64,000 nt of DNA from Limosilactobacillus sp. WILCCON 0051 (GCF_039955095.1 NZ_CP154878.1:744001-808000), one strand, 5' to 3'. Shown: positions 16,981-24,636, counted from the first letter of the stretch. Made by a program: numbers and translations. Notes: generated from the letters alone by a model not told the origin.

Positions 16981-17706
16981 TTGGCTTCAAAAAAGTTTTA
17001 TGCCGTGCGCCGTGGCAAAAAGCCCGGCATCTACACCAGCTGGCCGGAATGCCAAAAACAGGTTGCTGGCTTTGCTAATGCGCGCTTCAAGGGATTTATG
17101 ACCAGAGAAGAGGCTTTGGCATGGCTGCAGCAGCCGGAAAAGAGCAAGCCGCGGGCCGTCAAGCATGCAACGCAGACCAGCCTGGATCTATTCGGCGAAG
17201 AACAAGGCCCCCGATTTATTCCGACGATCGTTTTTTATACAGATGGCGGTTCACGCAATCATGGCAATCGACGGGGCGATCACGTTCACCAAGATGATCT
17301 AGCAGCCTGGGCCTATCTGATTCGGTTTGAGGATGGTTTAAAAATCACCGATACGGCTGGTGAATTGGGTGCTACCAACAATCGCATGGAGGTCATGGGG
17401 CTTTTAAAGTGTCTGCAGCGTCTGCTTGAGTTAAATCTGCAAAACGAGCCGATTGAAGGTATTCTCGACTCGCAATACGTTTTAAATGCGATCAATAAAG
17501 GGTGGCTGTATAGTTGGGTACGGCGCGGCTGGAAGACTTCTGGCGGCAAGCCGGTTGCCAATCAAGAACTTTGGGCCGAGGTAAGCGTGCTGCTGCCAAA
17601 ATTCAAGCAGCTGCGCTTTAAATGGACCAAGGGACATGCCAACAGTCACGGCAACGTTACGGTCGATCAGCTGCTGAATTCAACGATGGACAATCTTAAA
17701 GTTTAA
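16981..17706 (+). CDS. rnhA: ribonuclease H with N-terminal viroplasmin (hybrid-binding) domain
   Basis: A 241-residue RNase HI that cuts the RNA strand of RNA-DNA hybrids. Residues about 4-46 (KFYAVRRGKKPGIYTSW...) form the caulimovirus viroplasmin-like domain that binds hybrids. The catalytic domain from about residue 80 has FYTDGGSRNHG, the Glu in NNRMEVMGLL, the Asp in LDSQYVLNAI and the final Asp in VTVDQLLN, all four metal ligands. The start is TTG at 16981, with GGGGGAA about seven bases upstream. It follows the disrupted PAS gene and ends at a strong terminator. Confidence 0.88.
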   Translation: MASKKFYAVRRGKKPGIYTSWPECQKQVAGFANARFKGFMTREEALAWLQQPEKSKPRAVKHATQTSLDLFGEEQGPRFIPTIVFYTDGGSRNHGNRRGDHVHQDDLAAWAYLIRFEDGLKITDTAGELGATNNRMEVMGLLKCLQRLLELNLQNEPIEGILDSQYVLNAINKGWLYSWVRRGWKTSGGKPVANQELWAEVSVLLPKFKQLRFKWTKGHANSHGNVTVDQLLNSTMDNLKV

Positions 17707-17719
17707 ATTTGATTAAAAT

Positions 17720-17764
17720 AAAACTCGTTTGGTCGCGCGTTATGGCGGATCAAACGAGTTTTTT
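17720..17764 (+). terminator. intrinsic terminator after rnhA
   Basis: AAACTCGTTTG pairs with CAAACGAGTTT, followed by T. Confidence 0.85.
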
Positions 17765-17953
17765 ACAGTTTTACTGGCGAAATGCGGCGATCAAAGAGAC
17801 ACAAACCAGATCGTGACCGCCAGCGCTTTTTAAGTAGCCAGGCTGAACTTGACGCAGCCTTGGACAGAGACGTTAAGCTGCTCAGTGTTCTGTGCAGTCT
17901 TGCTTACAGTTTTATGCAAAAAAATCTGTATAAAACATATGATGAGAAAATCA

Positions 17954-17992
17954 TTACCTACTTTTTTCAAAAAAATGATGCATAGTAGGTAA
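17954..17992 (+). repeat. 39-bp palindromic repeat, copy 1
   Basis: TTACCTAC, then 23 bases with a central C-A7 tract, then GTAGGTAA. The same 39-base layout recurs at 18027, 18110 and 19719. Confidence 0.8.
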
Positions 17993-18026
17993 AAAATAAT
18001 GTATATCGGATTTGGTTTCCCTAACT

Positions 18027-18065
18027 TTACCTACAATTTAACAAAAAATACAGATTAGTAGGTAA
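18027..18065 (+). repeat. 39-bp palindromic repeat, copy 2
   Basis: Arms TTACCTAC and GTAGGTAA are identical to copy 1 and extended to 9 bp by flanking T/A. The 23-base centre carries CAAAAAA at the same place. It lies 34 bases after copy 1. Confidence 0.8.
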
Positions 18066-18109
18066 ATCACAAAATTGGTCAATTCCAATCATCCCCAAAA
18101 TATGCATTT

Positions 18110-18148
18110 TTACCTACGATTCGGCAAAAAAGAGCGTAAAGTAGGTAA
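18110..18148 (+). repeat. 39-bp palindromic repeat, copy 3
   Basis: Identical 8-bp arms, extended to 10 bp by flanking bases. The centre differs except for the CAAAAAA tract. It lies 44 bases after copy 2. Confidence 0.8.
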
Positions 18149-18214
18149 AATTCGCCAGAATGAAGTGGACTACAATTACCGGACAAAGAGTTTAGTAATT
18201 GCAGGTGATATTTT

Positions 18215-18772
18215 ATGAATATATACAGTCCAGAGTTAAAAAGCAAAATCGTTCATGAATACCTTGAACGCAAAAATGATATCAGTATTAGCGAATTAAG
18301 CAGGCAATATGACATTGATCCTCGTCGGGTTGGCGAGTGGATCCGCAACTATCGGCTTCGAGGAAAGATCATTACCCAACCCAACAAACGAAAATTCAGT
18401 CAGAAGTTCAAAGAAGATGTGGTAGACTACTATCAAACTCATGAGGAAACCTTGGAACAAGTTGCCGCAAGATTTGATGTACGTCCTACTCAGGTCAGCT
18501 CCTGGAAAAACACGGCTCAAAGATACGGCAACGAAGCCTTGGCATCTCAGAAAGAGAAGGCAGCGAAAACCATGGAGCATAAGCAAAAAGAAACACAACA
18601 ACTGACGAAGGAAGATCGTAATAAGCATGAAATGGCGGCTGAAATCGCCCGCTTAAGAGCCGAACTTGATAAAACCAAGAAGGAGCTCTACTACGCCAGA
18701 ATGGATCGTGACATCGCAAAAAAAGTCCAAGCTCTGGTCAAGGCCTCAGCGTCAAAGCCAAAACGAAAATAG
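18215..18772 (+). CDS. IS3-family transposase OrfA (DNA-binding part)
   Basis: A 185-residue protein with two helix-turn-helix segments (ISELSRQYDIDPRRVGEWI and LEQVAARFDVRPTQVSSWK), followed by a Lys/Glu-rich coiled-coil region (about residues 105-170) of the leucine-zipper type. It recognises the element ends and multimerises. Its last codons overlap orfB. A run of seven A at 18718-18724, in frame as GCA-AAA-AAA, is a plausible -1 slippery site producing the OrfAB fusion transposase, because the orfB frame is open from there. Confidence 0.9.
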   Translation: MNIYSPELKSKIVHEYLERKNDISISELSRQYDIDPRRVGEWIRNYRLRGKIITQPNKRKFSQKFKEDVVDYYQTHEETLEQVAARFDVRPTQVSSWKNTAQRYGNEALASQKEKAAKTMEHKQKETQQLTKEDRNKHEMAAEIARLRAELDKTKKELYYARMDRDIAKKVQALVKASASKPKRK

Positions 18773-19668
18773 TGACCGAGATCAGAGCATATCAAAAAAC
18801 ACTTCCCAAAGAGCGGCGTTATAAGATTGGCGATCTGTTAGCACGAATCGATCTGAAGCGCTCATCTTATTACGATGAATGCGAACGTATGAAAAATCCA
18901 TATGATAAATACGTCAACGTCAAAAAACTAATAATGGAAATCGCCCAAAGCTACGTTGTCCGCGATCGCTATACCGCTGGCTATCGGCGCATTCAGAAGA
19001 AACTGGATCAGCGTAACGCTCATTTAGCTGGCGAAACCATCCGTAAACTAATGGCTCAGTTGAAGGTTCAAGTCGCAATCTATAATCAGAATCGCAACGG
19101 CAAGTATTCCTCATATCGCGGAACCGTTGGAAAAACCGCCAAGAACCTGCTTAAGCAAAAGTTTGATGAAACCCAGCCTTATAAAGTCATTCACACCGAT
19201 ATCACGCAGACCCAACTGGCTAATCAACAAAAAGTTTATATTTCAGTAATGGTTGATGAGGGCACCAAAGAAGTACTGGCCTGTCAGATCAGCGACCATC
19301 CAAATCGTAAACTAATCACTGATACGCTTGATGAATTATTGCAAAACCTGCCTGATAATGCCCGGCCGATCATTCATTCTGACCAAGGGTGGCATTACCA
19401 GCTGCCTTACTATACCCAAAAACTAGCCGATCATCACTTTACCCAAAGCATGTCGCGGAAGGCTAACTGCCTCGATAACGCGCCAGTAGAAAGCTTCTTC
19501 CATCTTCTAAAGACTGAACTGCTCAATGGCCGTCCCCTTGTTCGTGACATCGAGGAATTCAAGCGCCTGGTAAACGGCTATATTATGTTCTTCAACAATA
19601 TTCGTATCTCTTTAAAAACAGACGGTCTGAGTCCAGTTGAATATCGCAATCAACAGTTGGCCGCTTAA
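18772..19668 (+). CDS. IS3-family transposase OrfB (DDE integrase core)
   Basis: A 298-residue catalytic subunit with the rve integrase fold. The DDE residues are in VIHTDITQTQ, IIHSDQGWHYQL and APVESFFHLLK, with the usual spacing of about 35 residues between the second Asp and the Glu. The nominal GTG start overlaps the orfA stop and has no clear binding site, so production is probably by -1 frameshifting from orfA. No internal stops or deletions are seen, so the element may be mobile. Confidence 0.9.
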   Translation: MTEIRAYQKTLPKERRYKIGDLLARIDLKRSSYYDECERMKNPYDKYVNVKKLIMEIAQSYVVRDRYTAGYRRIQKKLDQRNAHLAGETIRKLMAQLKVQVAIYNQNRNGKYSSYRGTVGKTAKNLLKQKFDETQPYKVIHTDITQTQLANQQKVYISVMVDEGTKEVLACQISDHPNRKLITDTLDELLQNLPDNARPIIHSDQGWHYQLPYYTQKLADHHFTQSMSRKANCLDNAPVESFFHLLKTELLNGRPLVRDIEEFKRLVNGYIMFFNNIRISLKTDGLSPVEYRNQQLAA

Positions 19669-19718
19669 TTTTAAAAGTTTGTCCGGATTTTCTCTTGCAC
19701 TTCAGAATGAGTATACAG

Positions 19719-19757
19719 CTACCTACTTTTTGCCAAAAATCGGTGCAAAGTAGGTAA
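19719..19757 (+). repeat. 39-bp palindromic repeat, copy 4
   Basis: CTACCTAC, 23 bases including CAAAAA, then GTAGGTAA. Seven of eight arm bases pair. Removing the IS3 element and one GAA duplicate puts it 23 bases after copy 3. Confidence 0.75.
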
Positions 19758-19892
19758 TTTCAGTTTTTGCGACCGCTGCCGAGCTGATTTTCTTCACAAG
19801 TCCAGCCGCTTTGTACTCAAAATGATTTTATTGAGTGAACTTTTTGGCAGGTTGGCACTCATTAGAGTTGATCAGTGATTGATATGTATAAA

Positions 19893-19990
19893 TAAAAAAA
19901 GCTATCAGATGACGATTCCCCGCAGTTTAAAGAAACGGAATCGCACCAAATAGCTGGTAGTCAAGAAAGAAGTGAATGTCGGCACTCCTT
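19893..19990 (-). ncRNA. candidate small RNA of about 100 bases
   Basis: On the minus strand a TATAAT box (19998-20003) would start a transcript near 19990. It would end in a long two-part hairpin: AGCTAT with ATAGCT outside, CGATTCC with GGAATCG inside, followed by seven T near 19894-19900. A binding-site-like AAGGAG lies at the extreme 5' end, but no convincing peptide follows. The -35 region is weak. It could be a regulatory or antitoxin-type RNA; I do not recognise a family. Confidence 0.5.
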
Positions 19991-20088
19991 ACGGTTAATT
20001 ATATTACTATACTGCCGTGTAAAAGAAAACCCCTAATCTGAAATTTTATAAGAAAATTCGTGAATAATTTTCATGTTTTGGTTTAAAG

Positions 20089-20117
20089 TTGCAATTACAA
20101 CCGATAATCGATATAAT
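20089..20117 (+). promoter_or_regulatory. marR promoter with possible operator
   Basis: TTGCAA, 17-bp spacer, TATAAT. TTGCAATTACAA (20089-20100) is an imperfect palindrome covering the -35 box, of the type bound by MarR dimers, suggesting autoregulation. Confidence 0.65.
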
Positions 20118-20142
20118 CTTGAAAGAGAAAGGGGGGAAAGCT

Positions 20143-20595
20143 TTGATCGATGTATTACGCGAGATGGGAATGGCATCACGAGCCTTGGATGCCATGGCCA
20201 ACGCTGAGTTTAAGAAGCTGGATCTGGCACGCGGTCAGTTCGTATATCTGGTTCGAATCTATGAGCATCCTGGAATTATTGCACGAGATTTGGCAAAATT
20301 AATCTTGATGGATAAAACGACGATTGCCAGGGCAGTTGCCAAGCTGGAAAAAAACGGCTTGATCATTCGGCGTTCTGATCCAACCAATCACCGCATCAAG
20401 CGAATGTACGTTACGAAAAAAGGTGCTGAACTGTACCCGTTTATTATTCGTGAAAATGAGCATTCCAATGAGGTGGCGTTACAAGGCTTTTCTCCCCAGG
20501 AAGCTGAACAGGCTCATGACTACCTGCAGCGGATGCGGCAAAATCTGGAAAAAGACTGGGATTTTGTTAAGTCGGGCGGTCAAAGAGACTATTAG
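20143..20595 (+). CDS. MarR-family transcriptional regulator
   Basis: A 150-residue winged-helix regulator. The recognition part reads IIARDLAKLILMDKTTIARAVAKLEKNGLI, followed by the wing RRSDPTNHRIKRMYVTKKG. The longer frame from 20089 cannot be right because it begins on the promoter -35 box. TTG at 20143 lies six to eight bases after GGGGGG and is the likely start. Ligand and targets are unknown. The next genes encode a B3/B4 protein and HMG-CoA synthase on the same strand. Confidence 0.8.
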   Translation: MIDVLREMGMASRALDAMANAEFKKLDLARGQFVYLVRIYEHPGIIARDLAKLILMDKTTIARAVAKLEKNGLIIRRSDPTNHRIKRMYVTKKGAELYPFIIRENEHSNEVALQGFSPQEAEQAHDYLQRMRQNLEKDWDFVKSGGQRDY

Positions 20596-20646
20596 CGGTG
20601 TTGGACGTATATAATAAAGATATTTGATTATGAAGGAGTTTTTCTT

Positions 20647-21363
20647 ATGAAGCGTGTCGTAGTAGATGACAATTTTTGGGAAGTCTTTCCAGAAGCGCAG
20701 ATTGCCGTGATGTACGTTGATGGCATCGACAATCATGATACTGATGAAAACAAGGCGGAACGAGCTGAACTGTTAAAGCAGGCGACTGCCGAATCAGCCA
20801 AGTTCACCAAAGAAGAAACCTTCCGTGAAAATCCAGTCGTTGCTCAGTGGCGTGATGCCTATGCTAAGTTCCCTAAGCGTAAAGGCGCCCGGGCATCGAT
20901 TGAGGCGCTGTTGAAACGAGCCAGCCAAGGACACGTGTTTGAGCCGATCGAGCCATTGGTTGACGTCTACAACAGCATCTCACTGCGCTATGGCGTTCCG
21001 GTTGGCATTGAAGACCGTGACAAGATTGCCGGTGACATGCATCTGGGCAAGGCTAAAGGCGGCGAAAGCTTCCAGCCGGTAGGTGCCGACAAGGATGATC
21101 CGGCTCGGGAAGGCGAGATCATCTATTATGACGATGAGGGTGCGGTCTGCCGCAGTCTAAACTGGCGTGATGCTCAACGCACGATGCTGACCAGTGATTC
21201 TAAAAACGTGGTCATCGTTATGGAAGCAGTTAATGAAGATCAGATTCTACGGACGCATGAGGCGATGGATGAGCTGCAAAAGCTGATTGAACACTACTTT
21301 GGTCAAAAGCCGAGCGCGCCACACTACCTGACCAAAGAAAATCCGATTGCCGATGTGGACTAG
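20647..21363 (+). CDS. B3/B4 tRNA-binding domain protein
   Basis: A 238-residue protein of the B3/B4 family, named after the editing domain of the phenylalanyl-tRNA synthetase beta chain. The diagnostic region runs from WRDAYAKFPKRKGARASIEA to VDVYNSISLRYGVPVGIED, and the C-terminal part contains LNWRDAQRTMLT. Free-standing members may hydrolyse mischarged tRNA, but this is not proven for most. The ATG has a GAAGGAG binding site. mvaS starts 10 bases after its stop, so the two are probably cotranscribed, though a functional link is not evident. Confidence 0.8.
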   Translation: MKRVVVDDNFWEVFPEAQIAVMYVDGIDNHDTDENKAERAELLKQATAESAKFTKEETFRENPVVAQWRDAYAKFPKRKGARASIEALLKRASQGHVFEPIEPLVDVYNSISLRYGVPVGIEDRDKIAGDMHLGKAKGGESFQPVGADKDDPAREGEIIYYDDEGAVCRSLNWRDAQRTMLTSDSKNVVIVMEAVNEDQILRTHEAMDELQKLIEHYFGQKPSAPHYLTKENPIADVD

Positions 21364-21373
21364 GTGAGTGCAG

Positions 21374-22543
21374 ATGAAGATCGGAATTGATAAGATGGCG
21401 TTTGCGACAACGTCAGAATATATTGACCTGGCGGAATTAGCAAAAGTTCGCGGCGTTGATCCTAATAAATATCTGATTGGCATCGGCCAAAGTGAGCAGG
21501 CGGTTTTGCCACCTACGCAGGATATCGTGACACTGGGAGCAGCTGCTGCCGACAAGCTGCTGAATGAACGTGATCGAGCACGCATTGCCACTGTGATCGT
21601 TGCTACGGAATCGGGAATCGACAACTCCAAAGCCAGCGCAATCTACATCAAGCGGCTGCTGAATCTGGATGACTACGTACGGACCGTAGAAGTCAAGGAA
21701 GCCTGTTATTCAGCAACGGCTGCGATTCAGTTTGCCAGAGGACAGGTGGCATTGGAACCAGAAAAGGCGGTTTTGGTAATTGCAGCCGACGTGGCGCGTT
21801 ATGGCTTAAAGACGGCTGGCGAGGTTACGCAGGGAGCAGGTGCCGTTGCCATGCTGATTACGGCTGCACCGCGGATCCTGGCGATTGAACGGACCAGCGT
21901 TGCCTATTCGCAAGACGTGATGGACTTTTGGCGGCCGCTTTATGCTACCGAGGCCATGGTCGATGGCAAGTATTCGACCAATGTCTACATTGACTTTTTC
22001 AAGCATACGCTGAGCCGCTATGAAAAATTGACGGATCGCAAGCTGGATGATTTTGCGGCAATCGCTTTTCATCTGCCATTCACCAAGATGGGCAAAAAAG
22101 CTTTGGAAGCCGTTTTGGGCGAGCGCGATGATCAAACGGCCTGGCGTCTGCGCAAGGCACTGCTGGCCAGCCAAAACTACAGTCGTCGCGTGGGCAACCT
22201 TTATACCGGCTCGCTTTATCTCGGCTTGATGTCGCTTTTGCAAAATGATCCTGATCTAAAGGCCGGGGAGCGCATTGGTCTGTTCAGCTACGGATCAGGT
22301 GCGGAAGGCGAGTTTTACAGCGGGATTCTGCAGCCTGGCTATCAAGAACAGCTGAGCAACGTGGCAGGAGATCTGAGCGAACGCCAGCTGATCTCGATTG
22401 CGGCCTATGAGCAGCAATTCAACGATCAGCTGGGAATGAACAAAGCAGACGTTGAGTACGATATCAACGCAGACCCAGCTCGTTTCGTCTTAGCCGGTCA
22501 AAAGAATCATCAGCGCCAATACGTTGATAAGCAGCAGCTGTAA
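21374..22543 (+). CDS. mvaS: hydroxymethylglutaryl-CoA synthase
   Basis: A 389-residue enzyme joining acetyl-CoA and acetoacetyl-CoA to HMG-CoA, the second step of the mevalonate pathway. The nucleophile Cys111 is in VKEACYSATAAIQF, and the catalytic Glu is in the ATESGIDNSK stretch near residue 79. The conserved His lies in AFHLPFTKMGKKA. The ATG at 21374 is six bases after AGGTGAG; a GTG two codons earlier overlaps that site. Substrate comes from the thiolase at 4090. No HMG-CoA reductase is in the window. Confidence 0.93.
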   Translation: MKIGIDKMAFATTSEYIDLAELAKVRGVDPNKYLIGIGQSEQAVLPPTQDIVTLGAAAADKLLNERDRARIATVIVATESGIDNSKASAIYIKRLLNLDDYVRTVEVKEACYSATAAIQFARGQVALEPEKAVLVIAADVARYGLKTAGEVTQGAGAVAMLITAAPRILAIERTSVAYSQDVMDFWRPLYATEAMVDGKYSTNVYIDFFKHTLSRYEKLTDRKLDDFAAIAFHLPFTKMGKKALEAVLGERDDQTAWRLRKALLASQNYSRRVGNLYTGSLYLGLMSLLQNDPDLKAGERIGLFSYGSGAEGEFYSGILQPGYQEQLSNVAGDLSERQLISIAAYEQQFNDQLGMNKADVEYDINADPARFVLAGQKNHQRQYVDKQQL

Positions 22544-22627
22544 AGTTTTCAAGCTGACTGAGATTGCAATTCGTCATTGCCTTTTTTATAATTTATTAAA
22601 AAACAATTATAAAAGAGGCGCTTTTTG

Positions 22628-23203
22628 ATGAGAAATGATATCTATTTTGATCCGATGACGGTTGAATGGGTAATGGCGCATTGCGATATAGCGCGGCTGG
22701 GCGTGCAGGATGGTGATTCGGTTTATGTCGTTCCCGTCCACTTTGGCTATGAGCTGGATGAGCACCAGCATTTTCATCTTTACTTTCATGGAAATGCGGC
22801 TGGTCAGCGCGCCAGTTTGATGCAGGCCAACCCACATATCGGTGTTGAAATGGAAACTGACTATCAGCTGCTTCCCGCGCTGCAGGACAGTGCTTTTAGT
22901 GCCCGTTTTCGCAGCGTGATTGGCAAAGGGGTGGTCAAAGAACTGACTGATGCGGCTGATAAGGTCCATGCCTTAACCGTAATGATGCATCATTACGTGG
23001 CCAGAATGCCGCACCCGCTAACCGAAGCGATGGTTGAGCAGGTTCATGTCTGGCGCGTAGATTTGGATGAAGTCTCCTGTAAGGTAAAAAATCCGGACCA
23101 TGATTGGCAAATGATTTTAAAACAGCTTGGTCATGCGCTTGAAACTACTGATGCAGTAACTGCCAGCAGTCAAAAATCTGCTGCCGATGAGAATCAGGAA
23201 TAA
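22628..23203 (+). CDS. pyridoxamine 5'-phosphate oxidase family protein (NimA-like flavin-binding)
   Basis: A 191-residue protein with the split-barrel FMN-binding fold. The sequences CDIARLGVQDGDSVYVVPVHF near the start and FHLYFHGNAAGQRASLMQ are typical of the NimA/PNPOx-like group, some of which reduce nitro compounds or haem-related substrates. The C-terminal 25 residues are polar and likely disordered. The ATG at 22628 is eight bases from GAGGC; a TTG directly upstream is less likely. Substrate unknown. It is convergent with lexA across a shared terminator. Confidence 0.75.
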   Translation: MRNDIYFDPMTVEWVMAHCDIARLGVQDGDSVYVVPVHFGYELDEHQHFHLYFHGNAAGQRASLMQANPHIGVEMETDYQLLPALQDSAFSARFRSVIGKGVVKELTDAADKVHALTVMMHHYVARMPHPLTEAMVEQVHVWRVDLDEVSCKVKNPDHDWQMILKQLGHALETTDAVTASSQKSAADENQE

Positions 23204-23236
23204 AAAAGAGATGGGAAACTCCCATCTCTTTTTTAA
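23202..23236. terminator. bidirectional terminator between the flavin protein gene and lexA
   Basis: AAAAAAGAGATGGGA pairs with TCCCATCTCTTTTTT around a four-base loop, with T runs on both strands. Confidence 0.9.
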
Positions 23237-23859
23237 TAGATGCTGTCGCGAAAAAGCCCGACGACTTTGCCTAAAATAGTTACCTGATCCAAGATGATTG
23301 GGGCCATTGTGTCGTTTTCCGGCTGTAGGCGATAATGACCGTTTTCCTTGAAGAAACGCTTGCAGGTAGCCTCATTGTCATCATTCATGGCAATTACGAT
23401 ATCGCCATTTTTAGCAGTATCCTGTTTACGAACGATGACCTTGTCGCCGTTTAAGATCCCCATGTTGACCATGGAATTGCCTTGAATCTGCAGCATGAAC
23501 AGATCGTTATGGTCCGGAATCGAAGGCGGGATCGGGAAATAATCGGTTGCATCTTCGACCGCGAGAATCGGCTCACCGGCAGCAACGATCCCTAGTAATG
23601 GAATTTTTTCCTGCTTTGGCGCAATTCCCAAGACGTCCATGCCGGCGGGCGTAATCTCAAGGGCACGCGGCTTGGAAGGATCCTTTTGCAGATACCCCTT
23701 CTTGATAAGCCGATTGATATGCCCGTGAACGGTAGATGTAGATGAAAGGCCGACAGCTTTACAGATTTCGCGAACGGTTGGCGGATAGCCGTGAGTGGCG
23801 ACCTGTTGATGAATGTAGCTGAGAACGGCCATTTGCTTGCTGGCTGCTGTTTTTACCAT
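23233..23859 (-). CDS. lexA: LexA repressor
   Basis: A 208-residue SOS repressor. An N-terminal winged helix ([20 protein letters not shown]) binds DNA. The self-cleavage site is Ala94-Gly95 in IVAAGEPIL, and the catalytic dyad is Ser129 (QGNSMVNMG) and Lys167 (EATCKRF). DNA damage causes RecA-stimulated cleavage and release of the SOS genes. The start has GAGGTGG just upstream. A LexA-type operator at 23915-23928 overlaps its own -35 box, so it is autoregulated. It is divergent from the UPF0291 gene, as in bacilli. Confidence 0.95.
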   Translation of the reverse strand: MVKTAASKQMAVLSYIHQQVATHGYPPTVREICKAVGLSSTSTVHGHINRLIKKGYLQKDPSKPRALEITPAGMDVLGIAPKQEKIPLLGIVAAGEPILAVEDATDYFPIPPSIPDHNDLFMLQIQGNSMVNMGILNGDKVIVRKQDTAKNGDIVIAMNDDNEATCKRFFKENGHYRLQPENDTMAPIILDQVTILGKVVGLFRDSIY

Positions 23860-23888
23860 GTTGCCACCTCATTTTCAGATTTGGAGCA

Positions 23889-23917
23889 ATTATATCATAC
23901 TTGCCAAACATTTTCAA
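23889..23917 (-). promoter_or_regulatory. lexA promoter
   Basis: On the minus strand TTGAAA, 17-bp spacer, TATAAT; the -35 hexamer is overlapped by the SOS box. Confidence 0.7.
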
Positions 23918-23928
23918 ACATACGTTCG
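23915..23928. promoter_or_regulatory. LexA-binding SOS box
   Basis: CAAACATACGTTCG differs at one position from the Gram-positive consensus CGAACRNRYGTTCG and lies between the divergent lexA and UPF0291 promoters, where it can act on both. Confidence 0.75.
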
Positions 23929-23935
23929 TTGAAAC

Positions 23936-23964
23936 TTGACTGCGCGGATTGCTTGCTAAATAAT
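23936..23964 (+). promoter_or_regulatory. promoter of the UPF0291 gene
   Basis: TTGACT, 17-bp spacer, AATAAT, starting eight bases from the SOS box. Confidence 0.5.
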
Positions 23965-24025
23965 GCGGCGTTCGCTACACTAAGTAACGTAAAAATCGCT
24001 GTTTAAGGCAGAGGGGAAGAAAATT

Positions 24026-24277
24026 ATGGCTGATTCACAAGCACAAGAAAAGCTGCTCAAACGAATCAATGAGCTGGCACACAAAAACAAAGCAGAAGGA
24101 CTGACCGCGGCCGAAAAAGCAGAACGCAAACAGCTGCGCGATCAATATCTGAAAAATTTCCGGGAAGCTTTTCGCTCAAATATTGAGATGATGCGGATCT
24201 TTGATAAGGATGGCAAAGAGGTTACGCCGGAAAAAGTTCGGCAGATTCAACGTAAAAAAGGGCTGCGCGACGACTGA
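24026..24277 (+). CDS. ynzC: UPF0291 (DUF896) family protein, YnzC-like
   Basis: An 83-residue, highly charged helical protein (EKLLKRINELAHKNKAEGLT, then NFREAF and IFDKDGKEVTP). This is the DUF896/UPF0291 family, close in size to Bacillus YnzC, which is part of the lexA-yneA-yneB-ynzC SOS region. Its precise role is unknown. The neighbouring SOS box suggests damage induction. The start has a GAGGGG binding site. There is no yneA cell-division inhibitor gene between lexA and this gene. Confidence 0.85.
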   Translation: MADSQAQEKLLKRINELAHKNKAEGLTAAEKAERKQLRDQYLKNFREAFRSNIEMMRIFDKDGKEVTPEKVRQIQRKKGLRDD

Positions 24278-24367
24278 TTCAATGATTAATTCATCGAATG
24301 CGCCTTTTATTTGACGCAGATATCGTGTAACATTAGTATCGTTATCTAAAATAAGGGGGAAATATCC

Positions 24368-24598
24368 ATGAGTACTGGGCTTAGTATCATGTTGATCATC
24401 CTGGCGCTGCTGGTTGGCCTTTTGGTTGGCTTCTTTGGCGCTCGGAAATACATGGAAAACTACCTGCGCAACAATCCGCCAATTTCTGAAGATATGCTGC
24501 GGACGATGATGATGCAAATGGGCCAAAAACCTTCAGATCGCAAACTGCACCAAATGATGCAAGCGATGAAGGCTCAAGCTCGTAAAGCAGGCAAATAA
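24368..24598 (+). CDS. yneF: UPF0154 family protein, YneF-like
   Basis: A 76-residue protein with one N-terminal membrane helix (residues about 4-25, [19 protein letters not shown]) and a short cytoplasmic tail rich in Met, Lys and Gln with [20 protein letters not shown]. This is the UPF0154/YneF family, conserved in Firmicutes and often near lexA; function unknown. A GGGGGA binding site precedes the ATG, and a terminator follows. Confidence 0.88.
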   Translation: MSTGLSIMLIILALLVGLLVGFFGARKYMENYLRNNPPISEDMLRTMMMQMGQKPSDRKLHQMMQAMKAQARKAGK

Positions 24599-24603
24599 CA
24601 ATT

Positions 24604-24636
24604 AAAAAGGACCGGTGCCCTGCATCGATCCTTTTT
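24604..24636. terminator. terminator after yneF
   Basis: AAAAAGGA pairs with TCCTTTTT around a GC-rich imperfect inner stem. Confidence 0.75.

Larger units (their letters stand above)
17765..18160. other. AT-rich non-coding stretch carrying three palindromic repeats
   Basis: No supported gene lies here. A 67-codon frame at 17782-17985 has a poor start and runs into the first repeat. Three of the four 39-bp repeats are in this stretch, and the IS3 element begins at its right edge. Confidence 0.6.
18161..19704 (+). mobile_element. intact IS3-family insertion sequence (IS150-like), 1,544 bp
   Basis: The ends are inverted repeats: TGAAGTG then CCGGACAAA at the left (18161-18187) and the matching complement at the right (19678-19704). 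Both ends finish TG...CA. The bases GAA flank both sides (18158-18160 and 19705-19707), a 3-bp target duplication. It carries two overlapping genes in the orfA/orfB order with a -1 frame relation. It sits inside the repeat array, between copies 3 and 4. Confidence 0.92.

Noticed and set aside
17782..17985. 67-codon frame starting MRRSKRHKPDRD
   Set aside because: No good ribosome binding site, no family, AT-rich low-complexity C-terminus, and its end lies inside repeat copy 1.
17954..19757. CRISPR array
   Set aside because: The four units share only the palindromic arms, the centres differ, spacers are unequal (34, 44, 23 bases) and there are no cas genes.
17954..19757. Repeats as coding units (TY...K... 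peptides ending in TAG)
   Set aside because: Each unit reads ACC TAC ... TAG, but frames change between units and there are no consistent starts; the palindrome itself explains the shared codons.
20089..20142. Longer N-terminus of the MarR protein
   Set aside because: It overlaps the -35 and -10 boxes of a good promoter, so it cannot be in the transcript.
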